Shown one piece after another: positions 1 through 7,183 of a stretch of DNA of 12,787 bases (the stretch's first letter is position 1; the number at the start of each line of letters is the position of its first letter). The stretch comes from JAIYDJ01 sp031398695 (GTDB taxonomy: Bacteria; Pseudomonadota; Alphaproteobacteria; Rhodobacterales; Rhodobacteraceae): assembly GCA_031398695.1 (NCBI GenBank), contig JANNNU010000068.1, positions 1 through 12,787 on the forward strand. Direction: 5' to 3'. A program made the translations under genes and the position numbers. The notes under the pieces were generated by a model that did no database searches, was not told the origin of the DNA, and saw nothing but the letters and a program-made list of their open reading frames with translations.

Positions 1-1
1 C

Positions 2-3000
2 GTTCTGCTGGCGCAGTCCGAGGCGGGGTACATGAACCTGATGAAGCTGAACTCTTGCCTTTATATCGGCAAGGGGGGGGCTTTGCCGCAAGTGACGCTG
101 GAGGAGCTGGAGCGGCACGTGGCGGGGCTGATCTGCCTGACCGGGGGGCCGGAAGGGCCACTGGGGCGGTTTCTGGCGTCGGGTCAGGGGGGCAAGGCGC
201 AGGCGCTGCTGGACCGGCTGGCGGCGATCTACGACGACCGGCTGTATGTGGAACTGCAGCGCCATCCCGGCGAGGGCGGGCGGTTGCCCGAGGCAGAGGC
301 GGCGAGCGAGCGGTTTCTGGTCGAGGCGGCCTATGCGATAGGGCTGCCGCTGGTCGCGACCAACGATGTCTTTTTTCCGAAAGCGAGCATGTACGAGGCG
401 CATGACGCGCTGCTGTGCATTGCCGACGGGGCTTATGTCGATCAGCTGGCGCCGCGCCGTCGCCTGACGCCGCAGCACTACTTCAAATCCGAAGCCGAGA
501 TGTGCGCGCTGTTCGCCGATCTGCCCGAGGCGCTGGAGAACACGGTGGAAATCGCCCGCCGCTGTGCCTTTGCCGCCTACAAGCGTAAGCCGATCCTGCC
601 AAAGTTCGCCGATGACGAGGTGAACGAGCTGAGGCGGCAGGCGAACGAAGGGTTGCAGCGGCGGCTGGCCATCATTCCGCACGCGGTGACGCCTGCCGAG
701 TATCAGGCGCGGCTGGATTTCGAGTTGGGCATCATCGGACAGATGGGCTTTCCAGGCTATTTCCTGATCGTGGCCGATTTCATCAAATGGGCCAAGGATC
801 AGGGCATTCCGGTCGGGCCGGGGCGGGGGTCGGGGGCGGGCTCGCTTGTGGCTTATGCGCTGACCATCACCGATCTGGACCCGCTGCGCTATGCGTTGCT
901 GTTCGAGCGGTTCCTGAACCCCGAGCGGGTCAGCATGCCCGATTTCGACATCGACTTTTGCATGGACCGCCGGGAAGAGGTGATTTCCTACGTGCAGGGC
1001 AAGTATGGCCGCGACCGGGTGGGGCAGATCATCACCTTCGGTGCGCTGTTGTCGAAGGCGGCGGTGCGGGATGTCGGGCGGGTGTTGCAGATGTCCTACG
1101 GGCAGGTGGACCGGCTGTCGAAGATGATCCCGGTCGAGGGGGTCAAGCCGGTTTCGATCACCAAGGCGCTGGCCGACGAGCCGCGCTTGCGCGAGGCGGC
1201 GAAGGAAGAGGTGGTCAAGCGGCTGCTGGATTATGGCACGCAGATCGAGGGGCTGTTGCGCAACGCATCGACCCATGCGGCGGGCGTGGTGATCGGGGAC
1301 AGGCCGCTTGACGAGTTGGTGCCGCTCTATCAGGACCCGCGGTCGGACATGCCTGCGACGCAGTTCAACATGAAATGGGTCGAGGCGGCGGGGCTGGTCA
1401 AGTTCGACTTTCTGGGGCTGAAGACGCTGACGGTGATCCAGAACGCGATGGATTTGCTCAGCACACGTGGCGTTGTGTTCGATATCAGCCTGATCCCGCT
1501 GGACGACAAGCCGACCTACGAACTTTACGCCAGCGCCAAGACGGTCGCGGTGTTTCAGGTGGAATCCAGCGGCATGATGGACGCGCTGCGGCGGATGAAG
1601 CCGACCTGCATCGAGGATATCGTGGCGCTGGTCGCCCTCTATCGTCCCGGCCCGATGGAGAACATTCCGACCTATTGCGAGGTGAAGAACGGCCTGCGGG
1701 ATCTTGAATCGATCCACCCGACCATCGACCATATCCTGAAGGAAACCCAAGGTATCATCGTCTATCAGGAACAGGTGATGGAGATCGCGCAGGTCATGGC
1801 GGGGTATTCGCTGGGGGGCGCGGACCTGTTGCGCCGAGCAATGGGCAAGAAGATCGCAGAGGAGATGGCGAAGGAGCGGCCCAAGTTCATCGAGGGCGCG
1901 CAGAAGACGCATGGGGTGGGCAAGGAGAAGGCGGGCGAAGTCTTTGACCTGCTGGAAAAATTCGCCAACTACGGCTTCAACAAAAGCCATGCAGCGGCCT
2001 ACGCGGTGGTCAGCTATCAGACGGCGTATCTGAAGGCCAACTATCCGGTTGAATTCATGGCCGGGGTGATGAACTGCGATATCCATCTGACGGACAAGCT
2101 GGCGGTTTACAAACGCGAGGTGGACAAGCTGGGCATCAGGACGGTCGCGCCATGCGTGAATGCGAGCCAGGCCCTGTTCTCGGTCAAGGATGGCGCGGTG
2201 GTCTATGCCCTGGGGGCGCTGAAGAACGTGGGCGTCGAGGCGATGAAGATGATCGTCGCGGCGCGCGCAGAGCGGTCGTTCGCGACCCTGTTCGATTTCG
2301 CACGGCGGGTCGATCTGAAACGGGTGGGTAAGCGGCCGCTGGAAATGCTGGCGCGGGCCGGGGCCTTCGACATGCTGGACGGCAACCGCGCGCGGGTGTT
2401 CGAGGCGCTGGACGGTCTGGTGGCCTATTCGGCGGCGATCTTTGAGGCAAAAACCAGCAATCAGGTGTCGTTGTTCGGAGAGGCGGGGGCGGATATTCCC
2501 GAGCCGCGCATCGCGGGCCGCGACGACTGGCAGCCGGTGGAGCGGCTGGGGCAAGAGCATCAGGCGATCGGGTTCTATCTGTCGGGGCATCCCCTGGACG
2601 ACTATATGGGGCCGCTGAAACGCAAGGATGTCAAGACATTGGCCGAGGTCACCGCGCTGGCCGAACGGGGGCCGCTGATTGCCAAGATGGCCGGGTCGGT
2701 CGGCGTGCGCCAAGAGCGAAAGTCGGCCAAGGGCAACCGGTTCGCCTTCGTGTCGTTTTCCGATCCGACCGGGCTTTACGAGGTCACGCTGTTTTCGGAC
2801 GTGCTGGAAGCGGCGCGGCCGTTCCTCGAGCCCGGGATGAACGTCGTGCTGACCGTCAAGGCCGAACTGGAGGGCGACAGTCTGAAACTGCTGGCGAATG
2901 CCGTGCAGCCGATAGATCAGGTGGCCGATCAGGCGGGGGCGCAGGCGTTGCGCATCCATCTGAACCGCGCCGAGGCGGCCGGTTCGGTTGCCGCGCTCTT

Positions 3001-3163
3001 TGCCCACGTCGACGGCCGCAACCGGGCCCAGATCACGCTGTGCGTGCCCGGCCCGGACGGTGGCGAGATCGATCTGCTGCTGCCACAACCCTATCCGGTC
3101 ACGCCGCAGATCAAGGGGGCGATCAAGGCAATGGCGGGCGTGGTGATGGTGGAAGAGGTCTAG
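2..3163 (+). CDS. dnaE: DNA polymerase III alpha subunit, 5'-partial
   Basis: Replicative DNA polymerase catalytic subunit. The open frame runs in from the window edge: codons before the first ATG at position 32 read VLLAQSEAGY, matching the family, so that ATG is internal. About 90 N-terminal residues, the start of the PHP domain, are missing; 1053 are visible. The palm has GPGRGSGAGSLVAYAL and PDFDIDF, whose aspartates at 947-949 and 953-955 match E. coli D401 and D403. The third catalytic aspartate (D555 in E. coli) is in VKFDFLGL at 1406-1408. Fingers motifs QEQVMEIAQVMAGYSLGGAD and YGFNKSHAAAYA follow. QVSLF at 2462-2476 fits the beta-clamp-binding motif, and an OB fold lies near 2680-2900. 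The C-terminal polymerase tail domain is complete. The stop at 3161-3163 overlaps the stop of the convergent gene. The family identity is certain; a second alpha subunit (DnaE2) is unlikely, because DnaE2 usually lacks a clear clamp motif. Confidence 0.97.
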   Translation, partial: VLLAQSEAGYMNLMKLNSCLYIGKGGALPQVTLEELERHVAGLICLTGGPEGPLGRFLASGQGGKAQALLDRLAAIYDDRLYVELQRHPGEGGRLPEAEAASERFLVEAAYAIGLPLVATNDVFFPKASMYEAHDALLCIADGAYVDQLAPRRRLTPQHYFKSEAEMCALFADLPEALENTVEIARRCAFAAYKRKPILPKFADDEVNELRRQANEGLQRRLAIIPHAVTPAEYQARLDFELGIIGQMGFPGYFLIVADFIKWAKDQGIPVGPGRGSGAGSLVAYALTITDLDPLRYALLFERFLNPERVSMPDFDIDFCMDRREEVISYVQGKYGRDRVGQIITFGALLSKAAVRDVGRVLQMSYGQVDRLSKMIPVEGVKPVSITKALADEPRLREAAKEEVVKRLLDYGTQIEGLLRNASTHAAGVVIGDRPLDELVPLYQDPRSDMPATQFNMKWVEAAGLVKFDFLGLKTLTVIQNAMDLLSTRGVVFDISLIPLDDKPTYELYASAKTVAVFQVESSGMMDALRRMKPTCIEDIVALVALYRPGPMENIPTYCEVKNGLRDLESIHPTIDHILKETQGIIVYQEQVMEIAQVMAGYSLGGADLLRRAMGKKIAEEMAKERPKFIEGAQKTHGVGKEKAGEVFDLLEKFANYGFNKSHAAAYAVVSYQTAYLKANYPVEFMAGVMNCDIHLTDKLAVYKREVDKLGIRTVAPCVNASQALFSVKDGAVVYALGALKNVGVEAMKMIVAARAERSFATLFDFARRVDLKRVGKRPLEMLARAGAFDMLDGNRARVFEALDGLVAYSAAIFEAKTSNQVSLFGEAGADIPEPRIAGRDDWQPVERLGQEHQAIGFYLSGHPLDDYMGPLKRKDVKTLAEVTALAERGPLIAKMAGSVGVRQERKSAKGNRFAFVSFSDPTGLYEVTLFSDVLEAARPFLEPGMNVVLTVKAELEGDSLKLLANAVQPIDQVADQAGAQALRIHLNRAEAAGSVAALFAHVDGRNRAQITLCVPGPDGGEIDLLLPQPYPVTPQIKGAIKAMAGVVMVEEV
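73..80 (+). repeat. 8-G homopolymer inside dnaE
   Basis: A run of eight G encodes Lys-Gly-Gly in the PHP domain of dnaE. The frame is consistent on both sides (NLMKLNSCLYIGKGGALPQVTLEELE fits the family), so there is no frameshift in this copy. It is simply a slippage-prone and sequencing-error-prone site in an essential gene. Confidence 0.8.
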
Positions 3164-3531
3164 AAACCGTTTGGATTGCCGGGCAGGATCGTGCCGGTTC
3201 CGGTTTCAGCCCCGTTGCTGAGCCAGGTCACCTGGTCGCCCGCGATGCGGACACCATAGCAGGTCGCCGGATCGGAGCCGTAGGCAAAACACATGCTGTC
3301 GCCGTCGATGGTCCAGGCGCCGGTGTAATCCTGACCCTTGATCATCCCGTCCGCGGCGTAGAACTCGGTGTAGGCGGTGGCGTCCGACATCGCGCCTTGC
3401 ACGGTATTGCCGCCGATCGCGGCACGGATCGCGTCACCGGTCGCGGCCTCTTGTGCCATGGCGGGCAGGGTCATCGCGGGAAGCACAGCGATCAGCAGGG
3501 CGGCAAGCAGGGTCTGGCGGCGGCGGGGCAT
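3160..3531 (-). CDS. small exported protein of unknown function
   Basis: A 123-residue protein with a clear Sec signal peptide: MPRRR, a hydrophobic stretch at residues 8-22, and an AMA|Q cleavage site after residue 26. The mature part is about 97 residues, acidic and rich in Gly, Thr and Asp. It holds two cysteines (C81, C91) that could form a disulfide in the periplasm, and short alternating segments such as YTGAWTIDGDSMCF and GVRIAGDQVTWL that suggest a small beta barrel or sandwich. It ends in GTGTILPGNPNGF. The pattern loosely recalls small DUF995-like periplasmic proteins, but that is a weak impression and no function is assigned. Start support: GGAG lies 7 nt before the ATG. The gene lies 52 nt downstream of hisG on the same strand, with a promoter-like sequence in between, and its stop interlocks with that of dnaE. 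Confidence 0.8.
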   Translation of the reverse strand: MPRRRQTLLAALLIAVLPAMTLPAMAQEAATGDAIRAAIGGNTVQGAMSDATAYTEFYAADGMIKGQDYTGAWTIDGDSMCFAYGSDPATCYGVRIAGDQVTWLSNGAETGTGTILPGNPNGF

Positions 3532-3559
3532 GGCATTCTCCGGTGATTGTGCCTGATGG

Positions 3560-3587
3560 AGAGTAGAAGACCATCCCGGGCTGTCAA
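3560..3587 (-). promoter_or_regulatory. putative promoter for the small exported protein
   Basis: On the minus strand a perfect TTGACA (3582-3587) is followed after 16 nt by TACTCT (3560-3565). The -35 box covers the hisG stop codon (3584-3586). Transcription would begin near 3553 with a leader of about 20-25 nt carrying GGAG. This would let the small gene be expressed independently of the his genes. It is based on consensus match only. Confidence 0.5.
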
Positions 3588-4294
3588 GCCGGAGGCAGGT
3601 TCAGGCGGTCCAGCAGCGCGGCGAGCGTGGCGCGCGTCGCGCCGGTCATCGGCGCGGTCAGCGAGCGGAACAGGGTGGCCTGGCTCGCGTGGATCACGCC
3701 TTGCAGCACCTTCAGGTGGTTGGCGCGGAGCGTTTCGCCCGTGCTGGTGATGTCGGCGACCGCCTCGGCGGTCAGATTTTTCACGGTGCCTTCGGTGGCG
3801 CCTTGGCTGTCGATCAGCTGGTAGTCGGCCACACCGGCTTGCGTCAGGTAGTCGCGCACCAGACGGTGGTATTTGGTGGCGATGCGCAGGCGAAAGCCGT
3901 GCGTCGCCCGAAAGGCGGCGGCAGCGGCATCGAGATCGTCGAGTGTGTCGACGTCGATCCAGGCAGCGGGGACAGCGAGGATCAGGTCGGCCTGGCCGAA
4001 GCCCAAGGCAGCGAGTTCGGCGACGTGCGTCGGCCAGTCTGCCAGCTTGTCGCGGATCAGGTCGGACCCGGTGACGCCAAGGTGAATGCGGCCCAGGCTA
4101 AGCTCGCGTGGGATCTCACTGGCGGAGAGGAGGACGAGCGCGATGCCGTCGACGCCGTCGACGGAGCCCGCATATTCGCGGTCGGCCCCGGTCTGGCGCA
4201 TGGTGACGCCGCGGGCGCTGAACCAGTCGAACGTCTGTTCCATCAGACGGCCTTTGGAAGGGACGCCCAGCTTGAGAGTCGGGGGTTTCAGCAT
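3584..4294 (-). CDS. hisG: ATP phosphoribosyltransferase, short form (HisG-S)
   Basis: Catalyses the first and committed step of histidine biosynthesis, ATP + PRPP to phosphoribosyl-ATP, in the cytoplasm. The 236 residues match the short form, which lacks the C-terminal regulatory ACT-like domain of long HisG and needs HisZ; hisZ lies immediately upstream. Visible family motifs are LGVPSKGRLMEQT at the N-terminus (about residues 9-21), LGVTGSDLI (72-80), LILAVP (104-109) and the PRPP-binding loop DITSTGETLRANHLKVL (181-197). The protein is full length. Its ATG sits inside the last codons of hisZ: the sequence ATGCTGA gives a 7-nt overlap, which implies translational coupling and a fixed ratio of the two subunits. 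The stop lies 52 nt before the small exported-protein gene. Confidence 0.96.
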   Translation of the reverse strand: MLKPPTLKLGVPSKGRLMEQTFDWFSARGVTMRQTGADREYAGSVDGVDGIALVLLSASEIPRELSLGRIHLGVTGSDLIRDKLADWPTHVAELAALGFGQADLILAVPAAWIDVDTLDDLDAAAAAFRATHGFRLRIATKYHRLVRDYLTQAGVADYQLIDSQGATEGTVKNLTAEAVADITSTGETLRANHLKVLQGVIHASQATLFRSLTAPMTGATRATLAALLDRLNLPPA

Positions 4295-5349
4295 TTGGCG
4301 GCTTTCAGCTGGGCGACGAGCGCGGGGCGGATGACGCCGCCGACCGCGGGGATCGACGCGCCTGCGCCAAGGACGGCGGTCAGCGCGTCGTACCGCCCAC
4401 CACTGGCGACGGGGGGCAGATGGTCGGGGCCGTGGAAGCTGAACACGAAGCCGTCGTAGTATTCGAGGCTGGTGCGGCCGTGGCTCGCCTCGAACGGCAG
4501 GGATGTCGTGTCGATGCCGTGGGTAGCCAGCGCGTTCAGGCGCGACTCGAACCGGTCCACCGCCGGGGCGATCGCGGGCAGCAGGGGCTGGATGCCGCGC
4601 AGGTGCGTCAGGGCCGACTGCGCGGGGGCTTGCAGGGTCAGCAGGTCATAAAGCATCGCGGCCTCGGGGGCCTTGAGGTTGGGGGTGGCGGCGTCTTCGG
4701 CCAGTGCCTTGATCCGGCTGGAAATCTCGTCCGCCGTGCGCAGGCCGATCAGCGGGGCGTCGGTGGGGTGCAGGGTCTGCACAGGCCGGGCGGGGGCGCG
4801 GCCGGCAAACCGGTCGAGCAAGGCGCGGAAGCGGCGGGGCCGCCAGATGTGGCGCAACAGGGCGGCCTTGCGGGCATCGGTGGTCGACAGGCCGCGCACC
4901 GCAGCCATCAGGATGCCGATGTCGCCCGTCGCCGCGCGCAGGTTCAGCGGGGCTAGCAGGCGGTGGATGAGGGCGAACACCTCGGCATCGGCCTGTTCGG
5001 GGGCGGTGCGGTCGAACAGCTCGAACCCAACCTGCAGATATTCGGAGGCGCGGGTTTCAGGGTGGTCCTGCTTGCGGAACACCTCGCCCAGATAGCAGTA
5101 CCGCGCCGGGTCTGCGCCGTGTTTCATGTGGGCCTGCACGACGGGGACGGTGAAATCAGGGCGCAGCATGAGTTCCCCGCGCAAGGGGTCTTGGGTGACG
5201 TAGGCGCGGGCGCGGATATCCTCGCCGTAAAGGTCCAGCAGAAGTTCGGCCGGTTGCAGGATGTCGGTGTCGACCGGGACCGCGCCTGCAGCCTGGAAGG
5301 CCGCGAACAGGCGCTGGCCTTCGTCCCGCGATGTGGCCGGGGCGGTCAT
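4288..5349 (-). CDS. hisZ: ATP phosphoribosyltransferase regulatory subunit
   Basis: A 353-residue class II aminoacyl-tRNA-synthetase paralogue that forms a hetero-oligomer with short HisG and carries histidine feedback control. It aligns by eye with HisRS. RPDFTVPV (63-70) corresponds to RYDLTAPL of hisS, GEVFRKQDHPETRASEYLQVGFELF (88-112) to motif 2, and VASGGRYDAL near the C-terminus to motif 3. It lacks the RGLGYYTG histidine motif of HisRS, having TSLEYYDGF at the equivalent site, and it lacks the C-terminal anticodon-binding domain. That identifies HisZ rather than a second synthetase. The start is fixed by ATGA overlap with the hisS stop (4 nt), and its stop overlaps the hisG start by 7 nt. 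The hisS-hisZ-hisG order places the synthetase next to its non-charging paralogue. Confidence 0.95.
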   Translation of the reverse strand: MTAPATSRDEGQRLFAAFQAAGAVPVDTDILQPAELLLDLYGEDIRARAYVTQDPLRGELMLRPDFTVPVVQAHMKHGADPARYCYLGEVFRKQDHPETRASEYLQVGFELFDRTAPEQADAEVFALIHRLLAPLNLRAATGDIGILMAAVRGLSTTDARKAALLRHIWRPRRFRALLDRFAGRAPARPVQTLHPTDAPLIGLRTADEISSRIKALAEDAATPNLKAPEAAMLYDLLTLQAPAQSALTHLRGIQPLLPAIAPAVDRFESRLNALATHGIDTTSLPFEASHGRTSLEYYDGFVFSFHGPDHLPPVASGGRYDALTAVLGAGASIPAVGGVIRPALVAQLKAAKC

Positions 5350-6830
5350 TGGCCGAGCATTTTTCGCACCTCGGCGACGAGGTCACCGCGGGGTATGGTG
5401 ATCTGGGCCGGGCGGTTCTTCCATTCCTCGAGCGTCGCACCTTCGGCGATCTTTGCGCCGAGGATGAGGTCCTTGAGGATCACCATGCCGGCTTCGGCCT
5501 CGGTTCCGCCCTGGATCACGGCGATGGGGGAGTGGCGTTTGTCGGCGTATTTCAACTGGTTGCCGAAGTTCTTGGGGTTGCCGAGGTAGCATTCGGCGCG
5601 GATGCCTGCGGTGCGCAACTCGCCGACCATCGCCATGTAATCGGCCATCCGGTCGCGGTCCATCACGGTGACGACGACGGGACCCTGCGCGGTTTGGGTG
5701 AGGCGTCCCTTGGCCTGCAGGGCGGCGAGCAGGCGGTCGACGCCGATCGAGACGCCGGTGGCGGGGACGGACTGGCCGGTGAAACGCTTCACAAGGTCGT
5801 CGTAGCGGCCCCCGCCCGCGACGGAGCCGAACTGGCGCTTGCGGCCCTTGTCGTCGAGTATTTCGAAGGTGAGTTCAGCCTCGTAGACCGGGCCGGTGTA
5901 GTAACCGAGGCCACGGACGACGGAGGGGTCGATCACGATGCGGTCGGGGCCGTAGCCTTGCTTGGCCAACAACTCTTCGATCTCTTCAAGCTCCTGAATG
6001 CCCGCTACACCTTCAGGGGAATTTCCCACAAGGTTTCGGAGGGTGCTGAGAGTGTCTGGACCGGCTTCTCGCCTAGCGTTCATGAAGGCGAGAATGCTGT
6101 AGACAGCGCCTTTGGATAAACCAGCGCCTTTGGTAAAGTCGCCACTAGGGTCCAATCGACCCTCGCCAAGCAATGCTTGAAACCCTTCACGCCCTAGGCG
6201 ATCAAACTTATCTATCGCGCGCAGGACGATACCGCGCTCTTCGGCAAATCGGTCGGGGTCGGTGGGGTCGAGGATGCCTGCCACCTCCATCACCCCGTTC
6301 AGAACCTTGCGGTTGTTGATCTTGATCAGGTAGTCGCCGCGTTCGATCCCCACGGCTTCCAGCGCGTCGGACAGCATCGCGCAGATTTCGGCGTCGGCGG
6401 CCATCGAGGCGGACCCCACGGTGTCGGCGTCGCATTGGTAGAACTGGCGGAAGCGGCCGGGGCCGGGTTTCTCGTTGCGCCAGACCGGGCCGAACGCGTA
6501 GCGGCGGTAGGGGGAGGGCAGGTCGTTGCGGTGTTGCGCGGCGACGCGGGCCAACGGTGCCGTCAGGTCATAGCGCAGGGCGAGCCAGTCTGCGTCCTCG
6601 TCCTGCCAGGCGAAGACGCCTTCGTTCGGGCGGTCCACGTCGGGGAGGAACTTGCCGAGGGATTCGACTGTTTCGACGGCGGAGGTTTCCAGCGGGTCGA
6701 AGCCGTAGCGGTGATAGACCTCGGCGATCGCGGCCAGCATGTCGCGGCGCGTCGTCACCTCGGCGCCGAAATAGTCGCGAAACCCCTTGGGGGTTTCGGC
6801 GCGGGGGCGGCGGGGTTTGTCGGTTGCCAT
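5346..6830 (-). CDS. hisS: histidyl-tRNA synthetase
   Basis: Charges tRNA-His with histidine in the cytoplasm. It has 494 residues from MATDKPRRPRAETPKGFRDY, with a purine-rich GAAGG about 8 nt before the ATG. The frame stays open further upstream, but those codons run into the divergent gene and look non-coding. Class II motifs are RYDLTAPLARV (86-96), motif 2 around RNEKPGPGRFRQFYQCDADT (118-137), the histidine-binding RGLGYYTG (306-313), and motif 3 GGGRYDDL with ATGVSIGVDRLL (339-368). The anticodon-binding domain covers about 384-494. Motif 2 reads QCD rather than the QLG of E. coli, which is the alphaproteobacterial, eukaryote-like type. Residues about 206-275 of the variable insertion domain use much more AT-ending codons than the rest. 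First gene of the hisS-hisZ-hisG unit. Confidence 0.96.
   Translation of the reverse strand: MATDKPRRPRAETPKGFRDYFGAEVTTRRDMLAAIAEVYHRYGFDPLETSAVETVESLGKFLPDVDRPNEGVFAWQDEDADWLALRYDLTAPLARVAAQHRNDLPSPYRRYAFGPVWRNEKPGPGRFRQFYQCDADTVGSASMAADAEICAMLSDALEAVGIERGDYLIKINNRKVLNGVMEVAGILDPTDPDRFAEERGIVLRAIDKFDRLGREGFQALLGEGRLDPSGDFTKGAGLSKGAVYSILAFMNARREAGPDTLSTLRNLVGNSPEGVAGIQELEEIEELLAKQGYGPDRIVIDPSVVRGLGYYTGPVYEAELTFEILDDKGRKRQFGSVAGGGRYDDLVKRFTGQSVPATGVSIGVDRLLAALQAKGRLTQTAQGPVVVTVMDRDRMADYMAMVGELRTAGIRAECYLGNPKNFGNQLKYADKRHSPIAVIQGGTEAEAGMVILKDLILGAKIAEGATLEEWKNRPAQITIPRGDLVAEVRKMLGQ
6001..6220 (-). other. block of atypical codon use inside hisS
   Basis: By hand count, 36 of 73 codons at 6003-6219 end in G or C. 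The flanking stretches 5823-5880 and 6303-6360 have 16 of 20 and 17 of 20. Codons rare elsewhere in the window occur together (TTA, ATA, CTA, GTA, AGG, several CGA), and three CTAG tetramers fall within about 125 bp. The reading frame is intact. The block covers most of the insertion domain, the least conserved part of HisRS. It may be a recombined segment from a less GC-rich relative. Confidence 0.7.
6104..6133 (-). repeat. 18-bp-period tandem repeat in hisS
   Basis: CAGCGCCTTTGG occurs at 6104-6115 and again at 6122-6133, and similarity continues a few bases beyond. On the coding strand this gives two six-residue units, FTKGAG then LSKGAV (HisS residues 232-243). It is in frame and lies within the atypical block. 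Confidence 0.75.
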
Positions 6831-6858
6831 GCGGGGACCTTCGCTTTTCCGTGCGGCC

Positions 6859-6887
6859 GATGTATCGGATGGGGCACGGCGGGGCAA
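6859..6887 (-). promoter_or_regulatory. possible hisS promoter
   Basis: Minus-strand TTGCCC (6882-6887), a 17-nt gap, then TACATC (6859-6864). This would give a leader of about 20-25 nt to the hisS ATG at 6830. The -10 element lies in a short dyad, CCGATGTATCGG (6857-6868). The match to consensus is modest, but the position between two divergent genes is right. Confidence 0.3.
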
Positions 6888-6889
6888 GC

Positions 6890-6899
6890 GGGGGGGGGG
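6890..6899 (+). repeat. 10-G homopolymer in the slyX ribosome-binding region
   Basis: Ten consecutive G end 7 nt before the slyX ATG (6907), so the tract itself is the only purine-rich sequence in the Shine-Dalgarno position. It also lies just upstream of the possible hisS -35 box on the other strand. A tract of this length is prone to slippage. Confidence 0.85.
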
Positions 6900-6906
6900 C
6901 GGTCGC

Positions 6907-7110
6907 ATGGACGTGCAAGAGGCATTGGAGACGCGGATCGCGCATCTGATCCGGGCGGTCGACGATCTGTCGGACATTGTGGCGGTGCAGGGGCGCGAGA
7001 TCGACGTGCTGACCCGGCGGGTGGCGCTGCTGATGGCGCGCGAGGCCGAGCGCGAGGCCGATGGCGACGGCGCGGCACCGCTGGCCGACCAGCGCCCGCC
7101 GCACTGGTGA
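6907..7110 (+). CDS. slyX: SlyX family protein
   Basis: A 67-residue cytoplasmic protein of the SlyX family, whose biochemical function is not established. It starts MDVQEALETRIAHLIRAVDDLSD. A heptad-like run of hydrophobic residues over about residues 5-46 indicates a coiled coil, followed by a charged linker and the family's C-terminal signature, here RPPHW where E. coli has PPPHY. Length is close to the usual 65-75. It is the first gene on the plus strand of a divergent 76-bp region shared with hisS. Its ribosome-binding region is a run of ten G. The next gene on the same strand begins 73 nt downstream and might be cotranscribed. The short length is the only reason for less than full confidence. 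Confidence 0.87.
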   Translation: MDVQEALETRIAHLIRAVDDLSDIVAVQGREIDVLTRRVALLMAREAEREADGDGAAPLADQRPPHW

Positions 7111-7183
7111 CGCCCGGCGGATTGAGGGTTGCCCCTGCCGGCTTGTCGGTCATGTTGCGGGGGAACGGTCGGGCGAGTCGCGG

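Noticed and set aside
6857..6868. Short palindrome CCGATGTATCGG between hisS and slyX as an operator
   Set aside because: Only 5 bp per arm, so it could easily occur by chance. It is mentioned with the possible promoter but not claimed as a regulatory site.
7061..7183. N-terminal extension of the AbrB-type gene
   Set aside because: The extension overlaps the end of slyX in another frame and reads as non-coding. The hydrophobic family N-terminus begins right after the ATG at 7184.
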